DNA of 64,000 nt from assembly GCA_037447655.1 (NCBI GenBank), contig JBBHKE010001581.1:124001-188000 (forward strand), given 5' to 3'. Of the stretch, positions 1 to 14,000 are shown piece by piece. This DNA is from Zygnema cylindricum (taxonomy: Eukaryota; Streptophyta; Zygnematophyceae; Zygnematales; Zygnemataceae). A program made the translations under genes and the position numbers. Below the pieces are notes generated by a model. That model saw only the letters and a list, made by a program, of their open reading frames with translations, had not been told where the DNA came from and ran no database searches. Each line of letters begins with the position of its first letter. Position 1 is the stretch's first letter.

Positions 1-88
1 TACGGTTCGAACATTCGAGCGAACATTTCGCACGATTTGAACATGCCTCTTGACTGGGAAGGTTCCCTGCAAACTGTGAGGTTTACTG

Positions 89-354
89 CATAGTTCAAAA
101 GTAGGCGTTTTTATGGTAGGCCTTTGGTCGGCGCCTTTATCGTAAGTTGTGTTATGGGCTTTTCATGTGATCTTCTTTGACCGCTACTTTGATCAATGAC
201 CGTCCGATCGTCCGAATCTGACGGTGTAAACAATTTTTTTTTGGTCCAAATGTTCTAATTGGTCCGAATATAATATGGGTCTTAAGGTCATATTGTATGT
301 TTTGAATACAATAGGCATCTTGTATGGGCCTACTTTCACCTACTTTTGAACTAT
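89..354. mobile_element. Non-autonomous inverted-repeat element, MULE-like
   Basis: The left end reads ATAGTTCAAAAGTAGG and the right end reads CCTACTTTTGAACTAT, a 16-bp terminal inverted repeat. The 9-bp word GGTTTACTG lies directly outside both ends (80-88 and 355-363), which looks like a target-site duplication. A 9-bp duplication is typical of Mutator-like elements, hence the provisional class. No transposase is encoded. A diverged relative lies at about 25025-25290. Confidence 0.6.
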
Positions 355-439
355 GGTTTACTGTAACTTGTCTTTCGCCGTGTTGGAGATGGATTTGTGA
401 ATCCTGTTTAAACGTGTTTAAACGTGTGGATGACACAGC

Positions 440-657
440 GGTGGAACTGTGCTATTGGTGTTAAAGATTTTTTCGCCACTTAAGACATCTTTTCTCTCTA
501 TACAATTGTCCAATTTTCATTTTGAGACCGTCAATCGGAAGCTGAGAATCTTATATTTCAATCGCAACCGTCAAATATACAATACGACTAGTGTGTACGG
601 AGAAAATATGTTTTAAATGCCAAAACAATATCAACGCTAATAACGATTCACGGAGTA
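440..657. mobile_element. MITE, CACYGTG family, copy 1
   Basis: Nearly the whole element is a long imperfect inverted repeat: GCCACTTAAGACATCTTTTC on the left answers GTTTTAAATGCC on the right. The termini resemble GCTATTAGTGTTAA. At least seven other copies lie in this window. Ends are approximate because the left terminus is degraded. Confidence 0.65.
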
Positions 658-855
658 CCGTACTGTACTGAGCAGGTGCGGTTTCTAACTTTCTATTTGA
701 GGACCGCGTCCATAGCATAGTTAAATTCTATGGGTATTTACTATTTAGCTTTTTTTATTTAGTTCGAACTATTTCTAGTTTAGTATGATTTCTTTGTTCC
801 AACATTACCAGAGGAAAGAACTGAGCGCATCGGCCGATACCCATTTGCATCGTAC

Positions 856-1026
856 TACGCAGTGTACGGTTATGAGTGTTGTTATTTTTTCGTCGCTTAA
901 AATATAATTTTTCCGGGCACCATTTTCGGATTTTTGATTAGAGGCCCGCCGGTGAGATTCTTTCCTCTCAAGCAAAACCGTTGGATTAAAAATGTAAGTG
1001 GCAAAACTAATAGCTATAGACGGTGT
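856..1026. mobile_element. MITE, CACYGTG family, short copy
   Basis: The left side carries the family words (TCGTCGCTTAAAAT) and the right side carries AAGTGGCAAAACTAATAGC followed by GGTGTA. The centre differs from other copies and the element is about 170 bp, so this is a shortened or rearranged member. Confidence 0.5.
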
Positions 1027-1289
1027 ACACGAGCTAATTTTTTTTCTTGAAATTTTGAAGAGACAAAAAATTTCAGTGCGTCCAGTTGACAACTTTAACA
1101 CGTATGAAAAGTTCTCGTTGGTGCCGCCTTCATTAATTGAAATTTGTCCGAAAGCTGACGAATCTACTTGTCAGCCTGACGTTTATCGTATCGCTGTATC
1201 TACCCACTATCCACCTCTACAAAGGCTCTTCCCATTGGCTCGCGGCACTTTAAACTTTGAACATTACAACAGCACTTTAATTCTTCTAC

Positions 1290-1672
1290 GTGTACAACAG
1301 TTTCATTTTCAGCCACGTGCTGCACGCTGCTGAGCCAGTTGTAGGTACGACCACCAATCAAAACGCGCAGAATGGCAGCCTGATTACCGGAAGCGTAAAC
1401 CTGCGAAGGTTTAACACTTTAACCGTGCCCATGTGGTAACCGTAGAGCTCTAAAAGTAAAAGCTGGAAGTACCTTTCTTCCACCAGCCTGGCACTTTCTG
1501 GCACCGACCGAATCGAAATTCTATACGCCTGCGCTCTCTTCTCGACGCAGGGGCCGTTTCCGCTCCACCACACTTGCTCCAGCTGGGGACAGCCGCCACT
1601 ACTCGTCACACGCTGTCCCGTAGTGACATTTTGTCTCTGTCGATAGACGCCGATTTCCACAGCAAAGACCAA
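1290..1672 (-). other. Possible minus-strand coding fragment, unidentified
   Basis: An open frame from 1672 leftwards has a protein-like composition (for example QLEQVWWSGNGPC and AYRISIRSVPESARL). A second protein-like stretch (AAILRVLIGGRTYNWLSS) can be joined in phase if an intron of about 80 nt runs from GTGGAA to a CGCAG acceptor near 1395. I do not recognise the protein and no stop-to-start model is complete. It could be a small divergent gene sharing the kinesin promoter, a gene relic, or chance. Confidence 0.22.
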
Positions 1673-1707
1673 CCGTCGGATTTTCTCATCGTTCTAAGGC
1701 TTCCTGA

Positions 1708-1717
1708 TTATATATGA
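1708..1717 (+). promoter_or_regulatory. TATA-like element upstream of the kinesin
   Basis: TTATATATGA lies about 320 bp before the kinesin start codon, with gene-poor sequence between. The position fits a TATA box with a 5' untranslated region of roughly 290 nt. The call rests only on motif and distance. Confidence 0.25.
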
Positions 1718-2034
1718 ACGGCCGTGCGGATAACTTTTGTCGCTTGTCACATAGCATTCTAAAAAACGTTCGAGCAATCGTTCCAAGTATCTTTGTAGGT
1801 TCCACGTGAAGTACAGAACGTAACGACTGCAATCAGCGTTTATCACTCCCACAAAGCAGCGGAATCGTCTGTGTCACCGAGAGATCCTGCAGTTTGTCTA
1901 CAGTACTGTCCACACTCCGGTTTTTCTTTCCTTAGACTCTACTCCTGGAATTTCAATGCTCTTCATTTCCACTTTTCTCTCAACTTTTTCTCTCCTATCC
2001 TTCTGTATTCCGTGTCACATGAAGGCAGCCATTC

Positions 2035-5000
2035 ATGGATAAACAACTGGTCGTACCACGCGCCCGCATGAGTCTAAGTCGTAGCAGCAATGGCCTTCCT
2101 TCCAAAAGTCCTCCCGGAACAATAGGCAAGCGAGCCGCAATTGCACAGGGAATACGTGACATACTCTCTCCTTCGAGCAGTATTATGATCTCTCCCGCAA
2201 GCAGCTCACTTACCTCTCCCTCTCTCTCTCCTTCCAACAGCATGGCCAATGGTAACAGCTCAGCATCACGCCGTGTGTCCACGGCTTCTCCTATGCTCCT
2301 TGCTGCAACGGAAGGCTTGGGCGCTCCAAACGAAAATGTGATGGTGACCGTTCGATTCCGTCCGTTAAGGTGAATATTACTGCTCGTCCAGCCGCTATTG
2401 CTAGCATTTTGCTTTGCAGCTAAAGCTCAACAGATTACAAGGTTCCACAGATCTACAGTCGCTGGTCACAGTTGCAAGTTTCGAATTTTAGTTTAGTAAT
2501 ACTGACTAGTTAATAGTCACGATATGTAACCTTCAAGTAGCAGATGTAGGTTACAATTATTAATTTACTGCTGGTAGTCGCTAGTTGTTAGTCACGATAT
2601 ACAATCTTCAATTAGCAGTTGCAAGTTGCAAGATTTAATTTTTAATTTTTAAGTTCAAGTTAACATACCGTAGGAAATTTGAAGGTTATAAATTGCATTT
2701 ACAAATTGCTTGCAGCTGTAGTTTATGGCTACAAGTTGTAACGCTAGTGTAACTGATCTATTGCTGTTGTTTCAGTTTCAGTTATTGCTGCTCGAGGGTT
2801 CATTTTTATAGAAATTCCCTGATTGGAGCTTTGAATTGCCAAAAAGATATTGATGTGTTCGCGGCTTACGTGTGCCAACCATAGCAATTTATAGTTTTTT
2901 CCCTGGATTTAAAAGTAGCCTCAAACTCTCAATGTCACTACAGCAGAGTATGCTCAATGTGGATTTTACTTATCGGTCTGTATTATATTGCTAGGCAGTC
3001 CCTTTTTTCATTTTCTGTTCCTCCAATACCAAAGCCATCAATATCGTTTTTGTTGCAGTTTTCGGGAAATTCAACGTGGAGATGATGTGTCGTGGTATGC
3101 TGATGGTGACAAAGTTGTACGAATGGAGTCAAATGCAAGAGTGGCATATGCATATGGTATGCTCGTTCTCCAACTGACTTTTTTGCTGGAAAGCTGGGAG
3201 TCACAAAAGCTAGTTGGTAAATAAAGGTGTCATTTTGAGGAGTTCCATTCAATTTTTATAGTTCAAAAAAATCAAAGAAAGTAACCAGTTATTTCCAGTT
3301 TCCCTGGAGATAATCTTTGTGAGCATTGACATTTCTGGCGAGAGGTCCAGTTTCATGCACTGTGAATATTAGCGCGATTTTTTCGGTCAGGTTTTGTGCA
3401 TTTATTTGCCCTATCACTGTTAGAATTGAAATAAAGAACACGCTGATTGAAAAATGGGAATTTATTAATGCTGATGTTTGTAGAATTATAAGTCCTGCTT
3501 GCGCTGGGGAACTGCTCTCTTTAATTGATTTGAATGCATGTGATTTAGTGGTCTATTATGCAAGTGGTGGCAGCCAACAAGTTCGGGGTGCTTTTTGTCC
3601 GTTTGTGCAGTTTCACTTCTGCATTTCCCGTTGTCGCTTTCTCTCTCTTCCCCCCGTTTCTGTCTCTCTCCACTCCCTCTCCCTTGCTCTCCTTCTTTCT
3701 GTGATTGGTGTTAAAAAATCGCCAAGCTTATTATTTCTTCCCCTTCTGGCTTGCAGATAGGGTGTTTGGACCAGCAACTGCAACAAGGGCCGTCTACGAT
3801 GTCGCAGCACAACCTATTGTCAATGATGCGATGGAGGGCATCAATGGTGAGGTTGATTTGTGATAGCTGATTCATGCTTTTGTGAACTTCTTCAGAAGAC
3901 TAAGCACCAGACTTTTGCAAACTACACCACCCATCACTATTGGTGTAAAGAAATTATTAGTATAAATGCGGAATTAGAATGTATAACGCCAATTTTGTTT
4001 AGGGAGATGTGGCAACTTGTAGTCCACTCTCTTAAGTAGCCTTATTAACACTGTTCTGGGGTTTTTTGCAAAAAAGAGCCGCCACTGAATTAGTGTTATT
4101 TACGCTAATCTAATTGCTGGCATTAAGATGTGATGCGGGGACATGTGACTTGCAGGAACTGTCTTTGCTTATGGAGTTACCAGCAGTGGAAAGACACATA
4201 CAATGCATGTAAGTAATTTATTGAACTGCTCTATCATGAAGTGAGATCACGGGCAAAGTTTTTTGCTTGGAATTCTTTCTCCTTTGATTTCAATTTGTGA
4301 AACTTCATTTGAAAGTTGTGGTTGTTTGTGTCCCTATTTTTTTGTCTGATTGGAGAAGACTTTATCGATGTTGCTGCATGCAGGGTGACCAAAAATCTCC
4401 GGGTGTGATTCCTTTGGCTGTGAAGGAAGTTTTCAGCATTATCCAGGAGGTAAAACACCAGAAAACAACAGTTTTACCTGAAAGCCCACATGTTCCTTAC
4501 TGTTGTGCAGAGGTGTCAAAGATTTACATGGTTATTGATTGCAATTAGTTTCCATGGTTCGTTGACAGTCTACTGAGTAATTTAACAGCTTTTCAATCCG
4601 GTGTACTTTGCAGACGCCTGGACGAGAGTTTCTGCTCCGAGTTTCTTATCTTGAAATTTATAATGAGGTACCTTATTGTTCGTCACTTGAAATTTCTTAG
4701 TTGTATCTTGTGAGGAATTCAGCAACTACTCTTAAAAGGGGACAATCTCGTTACTTGTGTGCTGAAACTGAGAAATGTAAATGATCAGTAGTGTGGAATA
4801 GTAGCTTCATGTCAAGTCACAGTTATCTGCTGAGAATAAAGTTGTTCATACAAGTTTTAAACAGCAACTAATTGCTTATGCCACCCCAGGTTATAAATGA
4901 TCTGCTCAACCCCGCCTCCCAAAATTTGCGAATTCGCGAAGATGGACAGGTGCCTCTTAACTCCTGCTTTGGACTTCCTTAGTATCCTGTACCCTTCCCT

Positions 5001-8000
5001 GAATTTCCGGCTTCTTACCCTGCCCCATTTTTCAATATTTTTGGAATAACATGGTAGCTATGACGACAATAGATTATATGTTTGTTGTAGCTGCCAGATG
5101 AATTGTTGGGTGACCAATGCAATGTTTGATGGGTCTACAAATTGGGGAACAGTTGGGAACCTACGTGGAAAATATTAAGGAGGAAGTTGTACTTTCCGCT
5201 GCCCATGCGCTGTCATTAATTGCAGCTGGAGAAGGTTTGTTCCTCTTTTTTTTCAATTCATGCATCCAGCTGTTCGGCGCAAGCAAGAGCCTCTCTGCAT
5301 GTAACAAAAGGAAAAGTGTTTCTTAACTGGCATTTCACATTTGAATATTTGCCAAACCAAGAACAAGCTCCTCGAGGAGGAACTGTACGAAGGATATGTG
5401 ATTCGCGTATATGTGAATGTCCGAAAACAGTTGAAGTACATAGGTTTTTAAAGTGCTTGTTTTTGATTCTCGTACATGTCACGTTTCCACATTAACACAC
5501 GTTTTAGAAGGTGTATGTCCCAAAGTTGATTGAATCCGGACAGATTCCAGTTCTGTAGTAGTTTTGTTGGTTTAAGTAATCAAATGAATGATGACATGAT
5601 TTGTCCTGTATAGCTACCCCTTCCAGTTACATTACTTTCTGGGTATATCTTGCTGTCAAACGATAGCAAGTTACCCTCAGACTTATTGAATATGGCAATT
5701 GTAATGATTCAACCAGCTACTTAGGCATTTGCTGTGATGTTCGGACGTTTCTTATCTGCTTAAAAAAGATTGGAACGGCTCTTTTCTTCCAAGTGCCTCA
5801 TTCTGTCAAAATTTAACTCTAAACTTTAATTTAACAGTTTGCATTTGAGTTGATCACATCAGTTTGGCCTTTTTTGTGAGATATGCTTGTGGCTGTGTTT
5901 CAGCACATGTGGTTTAACGGTGTGATCACCAAAGCATTTTAACTGTTGACTGTCATTTTCTTGTTGTGGTGGACAGAGCATCGACATGTAGGATCAACCA
6001 ATTTCAATTTGATGAGCAGTCGAAGTCACACAATTTTCACCATGGTAAGAAATTCATTCCACGAAATCTTGGATATGTATATATATATTTTTTGCCACTG
6101 TTTTCGTGCGATTGTAGCTGCTTTGAAACATGACGCATTGGTAAATTAATAGGATTTGATCCCAATTTTTGCAGACAATTGAAAGCACTGGCAGGGACAA
6201 GCAGGGTTTTGAAGAAGTCTCCTTATCACAGCTTGTAAGTTGGTTTGGCACTTGTCTCTTGACGGGTAGATAGAAGGCTCAAATTTGAGATAGCAGTTGC
6301 TCGAGTCTATTTTAAAGTTTGCTTTTAACATATATGTAACTTTGCTACACCCTTCAGGCATGCTGACCAGAAAGCTGCTGAAGCTGCCATTGCGCCTGTT
6401 CCTTTGCTTTACGTTTCCTTGAGGGTCTTTTTACCTTGGATGCTATTATTTGGCTAGGATAAGTGACAAGGTAATTAAGTTGGGCGACACTATTGCAACA
6501 GAGTACTGGAAAAATATTTAGAATTTGCCATTTGGATTTCTGTTGTTTGCTTTCTTTGCAAGTAATTCGGGTTTTCTTATCTAGCAGGTAGAACAGAAAG
6601 TGAACTCTCTTACACTAAACACTGTTGATTGGCTTCTTGCCCTGAGGAGACACCTAACATTTGAATACTTGTGCCAGAATCTCATTGACTTGGCGGGCTC
6701 TGAGAGCTCTAAAGCTGCCACAACTGGTGTGCGACGAAAGGAGGGTGCTTATATTAATAAGAGCCTTTTGACGCTTGGAACGGTGAGAGTTGAACCCACC
6801 TATTTTTTTTCAGAAGAAAAAGCATGGTGGTATGCATAGGTTTCCGATGAAAGGTCAGATAAAGTTGCCACACCTTCGCATCAGAAAGTAAGAAAGGAAG
6901 GAAAGAAGAGATGGTATCTGAATATGTAATAAATAGAGAACAGCAACAGAAGTAGAGAATAGCAACAGCAATACTTTAATTGCCACAAGCATTATCACAA
7001 GGTATGGACGAGGCTTCTGCAGTTGCTAGTAAACATACCAAGCTGCTCGTAAACAAAGTGAACAGAACTCTCAACTCTACACATTGCTCTGTAACTGAGC
7101 AATTTTAGGCCGAACTAGTATGAGCCACTCTTTTTGCATGTGTTACAGCAAACCACAGTCCTGCATATAGTTGGGGCAAAAATTGGCTTGAGGCCCAAAA
7201 AAATAGTCTTAACTTTTTTAGTTTATGGTTCAAATATCCCTTTGAGTTGTTTTTACCTCCAACGTGGCCTGCATAACGTGATCCTGGAAATCATTTGTTT
7301 GAGAATATATTTGTCATCCATTTTATTTTTTACACTTTTATACAAAGCCGCTAAACTATGTCTCTCGGTAGACCTGCTGGCATGTATTGAGAACCTAATT
7401 AGGACCAGCCGTAATTGTTTTGGGTAAAAATGACTGTCAGACAGAGGTCTTTCTATTTTAAAACTCAGGTATTACAAGAGCTCACCTATCTTTGAATTAC
7501 CTCGATAGCGATGCTCTGTCATTATGCTGCCATTATAGAAGTTTTTGAGGCAATCTGAGCGGTCAGAAGTTTGGTGCTTCATTTATTACGTTTCTGCCAT
7601 AAACTTCATTCTTTCAGTTCATGCTCTGGCACTGACTGGACTCGACTTTTGTCGGTACTTTCATTGCTCATTTCTGTGAGGTCCGACACTGTCAATTGTG
7701 TTTGTTTAACCCCGATTGGATAAGCCCCCCAAACACCAGTTGCTGGACTAAGAGCGGAGATACCAAAATTACCCCGACCAACAGTGTGGATTTGCACTGT
7801 TTGCATAGTGTTGGCTTAAGGATCTCTATCTGAATTTGTGAAACTGTTGTAATTATAGAAAATCTGCCACAATGAAAAGGCTTTGATGCCTGAATTGGAA
7901 ATGTAATTTAGTTATCTGTGAAGCACAAGTGTGTAGCTTCTTGAAGGAGGATTTTTGGTCTTTTCTGAGGGGTACAAACGAAATGTCAAAACAGCTATTA

Positions 8001-11000
8001 TTATCCTTCTGAAGCACAGTGTCTGGAACTATAATTTGATAAAAATAGCTCAGAAATTTTGTCTGGACAAACTTTGCTATCAGATCGATGGAGGCTCTTT
8101 GATGACTGCATCTGTCTTAGAACATTTATAATCTTACCCTCTATCCTATATTGTCATTACTTTCCATTAACGTTTGTTGTATGTGCGTGAAGGCTTATGT
8201 ATGTCAATATGCATGTCAAATAAATTGGAAATAACTGGATTAAGACTATTTCTAGAAAGCACAGTCATCATACTACTTAGTTCTCTGGGGTCTGGACTCC
8301 TCAAAGTCTCTTTAGTCAATTGAGATTTCCCTGTTTCTTATGCAGGTGATCTCAAAACTAAGCGAGGCAAAGCATGGGCATGTTCCATATAGAGACTCCA
8401 AATTGACTCGATTGCTGCAATCATCTTTGAGCGGGAATGGTAGGATTTCGGTGAGTCTGCATTTCAATTAATGCTTTTGTTTCAAGTATGAAGTAATTGT
8501 TATTTTTTGGTTTTCCAGTGCTTTTGGCAATCTATATTTCTAATGGATTGATGGGGTTGAGCAGCTAATATGCACGGTTACACCAGCTTCAGGAGCTATG
8601 GAGGAAACACACAACACATTAAAATTTGCCCACCGTGCCAAGCATGTTGAAGTGCGGGCAGGAACAAACAGGGTATGTAACTTTAGCCTGGAAACATTAA
8701 ATGTGAGAACTCTCAGTTTTCCTGCTTCGAGTTGAGCTTTGTACAACTTAATGACATGGCATTTGACCCTATACTATTGCGTTTTCTTTCAGTTAAGAGG
8801 ACAAAGCTCATGAAAGTCCTCATATCTTTTGGCGGTGTAGATTATGGATGAAAAGTCTTTAATTAAGAAATATCAAAGGGAAATCAGCGAGCTCAAGCAG
8901 GAGCTTCTTCGAGTGAAGAAAGGCATCATGAGCCCAATTCCAGCTGGGGGCACACCAGAGGACCTCACGCTTCTATGGGAAAAGGTATGCTCAAGGACAA
9001 CGCTTCACTTCTCGCTAGCCTGATGCTGCTTCACGACTATATAGCCATGCCTGTCAAGTCTCAACTTTTTATTCTCAACATGTAATCACATATGGATGTT
9101 ATGCCAGTGTTGTATCTCCATGTGCATTTCTATGGTGTCCTGTTTTAGTAGTGACCACTTAAGTAGTGGCATTTCTTACAGATGGAGGCAGACAAAGAGC
9201 TGATGCAATCGCGGTTAGAAGAGGAAGAGCAGGAAAAAGCTGCCTTGCTAGGCCGCATCCAGCGTCTTACAAAGCTCATTCTGGTTTCGACAAAAACCAA
9301 TATTGACCCCCCCCCTGACAAGCTTACCCATCGCCGAAGGTTATCCTTTGGGGAAGAAGATGTGAGTAGTTCAGCTCTGACGTTTGATGTTTTGTCTCGG
9401 ATGCTCATGTAGACGCAGTTTTGTTTACAAAATTCTTGCCAGTGAGAATGACTGCACTGGCAATCACAAAAGTGGGTTGCTCATGTGTACGCACTTTTGG
9501 TTAACAGATTTTGCACTATTGGGATAAGGGACTGCACCAGGCATCACAGTAATGGGTTGCTGTTTTGTGTGAGGTGCAGCTAGCTTATCTCAAAATGCGG
9601 AAAATTGAGATGACACTGGATGATAAGTATGATGTGGAGGGAGACATGGCCTCAGATGGGTCAAGCCCGATTGAGGAAACAGAAGAAAAGAAGTCAAAAC
9701 GACGGCCAGGAGTTCTCTCGTGGCTGAAGCTTAAGGTATTTCACTTATATCCCTTCCCCCTTGTGTTTGTCTGACGGTCAGCGAGTTGGCATACATGTTT
9801 TTGCTCAGTGAAACAGGCAACTTCTGGTTTTTTGCCAGTTATGGTGGGACAGATTAACGAAAATTTTCATATAGTCACATGCTTGTTGATATGAAATGAG
9901 CTCCTGGAATATTATTCTAATAGTTTGATATAATTTTAACAAATGTGCGTGTTTTTTGCAGAGGACTAGTGCTTCTTGGAGTTCTGATAGTGGAGACACA
10001 CCAAGTAGCATGACCAGTGTGAAGTCTTCACGTGTCCTATGGCCAAATTCGCCTGTGAAGGGCAGTGAACCTGGAGAGCCTCTGCGCAGAATGTCAAGCC
10101 CGGGACATCGGAGGGCAGATTCTTCTATCTCGATGATGACTAGGAGTGATTCAACAGCAGAACCTGTTATGCAGCCTACCCAGGCTGGTGAACTGTTCAG
10201 TACAACCAGCAAGGGTCGGCAATCCCCTCTTGTATGTTTCAACTGAGCCATCATTGCTTGATCTTTAGCACTTAGATTGGCCTCTGTGTTGTTTCCTATG
10301 CCATTCTATTGACCTGTATTCAAAGGTATAGCCGATAACTTCAAAAATCAGAGATAATAATATCTCAGAAGATTGAAAAAACCCTTGATTATTGTATTTA
10401 TCGAGGATAGTTTTGGTGATTTCTCGAAGGTATGTTTAGGATCATTGCATGGAAAATTGTTATGGCTCGGACATTGCTGCGTCTCTTATGCTAGTTTGGA
10501 GGTAATGAGTCCTCTTTTTGCCATGACCAAGATAGTTTGTCCATTGTGGGTTTTTGGAATAAACTTCTTTCTTAGCATTGCAATTGAAATGCCTGCATTT
10601 AAAGCTGTGAATGACAAGTGTGTAGAACTCTTGTATTTGCAGGTTAACGACAATGTGGCTGACCAGATAGAGCTTTTGAAAGAGCAGCTAAAAATCTTGT
10701 CGGGTGAGGTAGCCCTTTGTAGCAGCAATTTGAAGCGTATGGCAGAACACATGAGCCCAGGTATTGCAGCAAAGGAGGAGGAGAAGCAGGTGATGCCTTC
10801 TCCCTCAAAGTTCAGTGATTGCTTTATGTCCTTTGCATTGCAGTTTTTCATTGTTTCATCCAACAGCTTTTTCGGTGGTAAAACAAGTGCCGTAACCACA
10901 CCAGCGTGTTGATAGTTACAGCAAGGATCTTCTTAAGTTTTTTTGATTGGTTCTTTTGTCATCAAAATCGCTCTTGGACCTATGATGCTAAGCTGCCATA

Positions 11001-14000
11001 GATTAAATATGTAATAAAGCTGTACAAAATTCCCCAAAACGCCGTAGAACTTTATTAATCAATAACATCAATTAATAAAGTATCTAAAGATCGTTGAATA
11101 TACTGGGAGAGATTGCGTACTGTAGTTTCAATGTTATCACTTTTAAATCTCTGCTATCTCTTGGTTTATGAAACACATTTGCATTTGTTGTTGAATTTGA
11201 GTTGTGAAAATGGCAGGTCACCCACAAGTTATCGAGATTTTTAAGCAAGAAGCGACCTTTAAGCTGGTGTCTTGCGTTGTTTTTCTTTATGTTGCTTTTG
11301 GTTTCTGGCCTATCTAGCTAAGTTTATCTTCTGACAAAACTGTTAGGGATGTGAATTTGTGTTCGGCAGCATCTTGAGGATGAAATTAGGGAGAAGAGGA
11401 AAAAGATGAGAATGCTGGAGCAGAAGATTGAGGCCGCTCGATTAATGCAGCCACTAGTTGATGGGGATGTTGAGGACATGGCAAAGGTGAGTTCTGTTTC
11501 GATAGTGTGGTGAAAAAAAACCAAGTATGGTTGGCTGGCTTTTCAAAGGAGTTGAGCATGGTTTGGAATGAGTCTCCTGAATTTGAATATTGTTTGCTGT
11601 TTCTTTTCTTTTTTTGCCTGTAAATGATAAGTCAGGGTTTGAATAAAAACTGACAGTTGTGGTGGCCGATTTCACAGGCATTGGGGAAGATGAAGGCCCT
11701 ATTAAGTGACAAGACATTTGAAATGGAGGTGAGCCTTCATGTTGTGGTGTGAGTCCTGTTTTTGGTGCGTCTGGAGCCATTGCTTGCCACGCCAATGCGT
11801 CAATCATTTGGCATTATGTCTGACTCTTGAAATTTTAAAATGTTGTGGTACAGATTATTAACGCAGATAACAGAATTTTGCAAGATTCGCTGCGTGCAAA
11901 GGTGAGCCTTCCTTGCTTGAAACCTCACTCTAAATTTTGGCTGTCCCATGTCTCTGTATTACTGCCCTTTTTCTTCTTTATCAGGAGAGGCTATGATTAT
12001 TGACAAGTAGTGTGCCATTCCTATGTTATCACGTTCCACATGGTATCGACTTTCATTATCTTTTGCCGGTAGAGATAGGTAGTCCGTTTACAGGAGTCCA
12101 GGAACAAGGTGCAGATCTCTGTTAAAATTAGTTATGTGCATGTGCCCCGTTAAGGGCAAACAATTTACTTTTGAATTTATTTCAGCTAAGAGATTTTAGA
12201 ATTGCTTACTTCTTAGGTGGTGTTTGTTCCATTGAAGGGTAGTAGGGACTGGCATTATGTGGAGCCATTCAATGTTACAACTTGCATTGTAAAGCACCAC
12301 TTTTTAATCCGACATCCATGTTTACTGCTTCTTCTGGCAATACACAGACTAAACAGAATAATCGTTTGCTGGAGGAAATCAATTTGCTGCGAGTGGAACT
12401 GACTCGTGCAATTCAAGGCCCAAATAACAATAGTACAGCACCATCTCCACGAACGCACGGTATTTCACAAAACTCAAAAGCAGTTGAAAAACTTCAGGAG
12501 TCGCAAACAAACGAGGGAGAGAATGTCACTACTGGGCCAGCTTCTGAAGAAGGACATGGACAAGAAGGCCAGAAAGATCAAACTGTTGGCAGTGAAAGCG
12601 GGGAAGGAAACTGTGTGGCAACAGGCAGAGATGATTCTGAAGCTGTCCTTGCCCAGGTATGGTTTAATGGCAAGAAAATGTAGAAATGTGCATTTCACTG
12701 ATTTGCACTGATAACTATATTGCTAAACTCGACCTGATTACAATTTGCTAAATTCAAATCGATTACAAGTGATTACCCCGTATTCTGGGCAAATGGGGTA
12801 TTGGTCAGGCATCTTGTCCTTAATAGGAATTAGAACACCCTGAAGTAAACATGGGACCAATCTAGAAATATGTGTTTATAGTCTAAATTTTTTGTGAAAT
12901 GCAGTTGTACAAAGTACAGCAATATACACCCCCTAAAAAACTGCTAAGCGTCCCAAACTCCCATTTAAAAACATTTTGATAAGCCTTAAAATTACTAAAA
13001 GAATCCTGAGCAAACAAACAAATTTCAAAATCTCAAAGAATCTCATAAGAATGATCCACTAGTCAGTTGACAAAATACAAAAAAATAAATAAATAACAAA
13101 TAATAACAAAAAAGAAAACGTGAAAAAAAAAAAAAAACTTAACGATGCTTAAATTTTGTCGCTGGCAGATAGCGGAAGTGGAGAGCCTCCGCATGCAGTT
13201 GAATTTGATGGCTGAAGACCGCGAAATGCTTACCGAAAGACAGCAACACCTCACCGCTGACCTGGCTGAAGCGAGGGCTTTGGCAGTCATGCGACCAGGG
13301 AATGTCAACAACAGTCTGACAGCAGGAGGGTACAAAGGGGTTTCAGAACCGCTGTCTGATATGACCCGACTTCTGGAACAGTTAGCCGCTGCAAAAGAAA
13401 GAGAGACAAGTCTCAGGGTGGCCCTATCTCGCAAGGAAACAGTAGAAGTAGAGCTGGATGCGTTGAAGAGTGAGTTGGCGAGTTTACGAGGGAGCGATTC
13501 TTCTGGAACAAGTGTCAGTCCTGGCACAGATCAGCAGGTAGAAGGGACAGGAGGGCTGAGGAAAGAAGGGGTAGCGGGAGAGGAGACACCACTGTTAGCG
13601 AAGCTCGAGGCGGCTTTGACTGCCAAAGCGGAGAAAGTAGCGGAACTTGAGAGGGAGTCGGAGGAGGCCAAACAGAGGGAAGCAGGTCTGGAGAATGACT
13701 TGGCGACAATGTGGGTCCTGGTAGCGGAATTGCGGCGTCATAATACACTGTCGCGAGAAGAGGATAGAGTACATGATTATGAGAATGGGGTAAACGATAA
13801 CAAAATGAACAAATTGACACTGAGTGTGGAAGCTGTTCAACGAGAGCTGGAAGAGGAGAGAAAACGCAACGATAGTTTGGAGGCACATTTGGCCCGAGTT
13901 AAGGTGCACATTTCCACCTTTATTTAGCTCAAAGAATGTCCACAACTCCATCCACAGAAAGATTCTTTTTAGTCTGTTTTTTATTGTGTGTTTTTTCGAT

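Larger units (their letters stand above)
1..2034. other. 5' flank of the kinesin gene, repeat-rich
   Basis: No convincing complete gene is seen here. The stretch holds a MULE-like inverted-repeat element (89-354), two MITEs (about 440-657 and 856-1026), a weak minus-strand coding candidate (1290-1672), a TATA-like site near 1708 and the probable kinesin 5' untranslated region. Confidence 0.6.

Noticed and set aside
3326-3760. 144-residue open frame on the plus strand
   Set aside because: It lies in a kinesin intron between well-placed exons and has T-rich, membrane-like composition without homology.
10373-10912. 179-residue open frame overlapping the kinesin
   Set aside because: It is an intron read through into the true exon 10643-10789.
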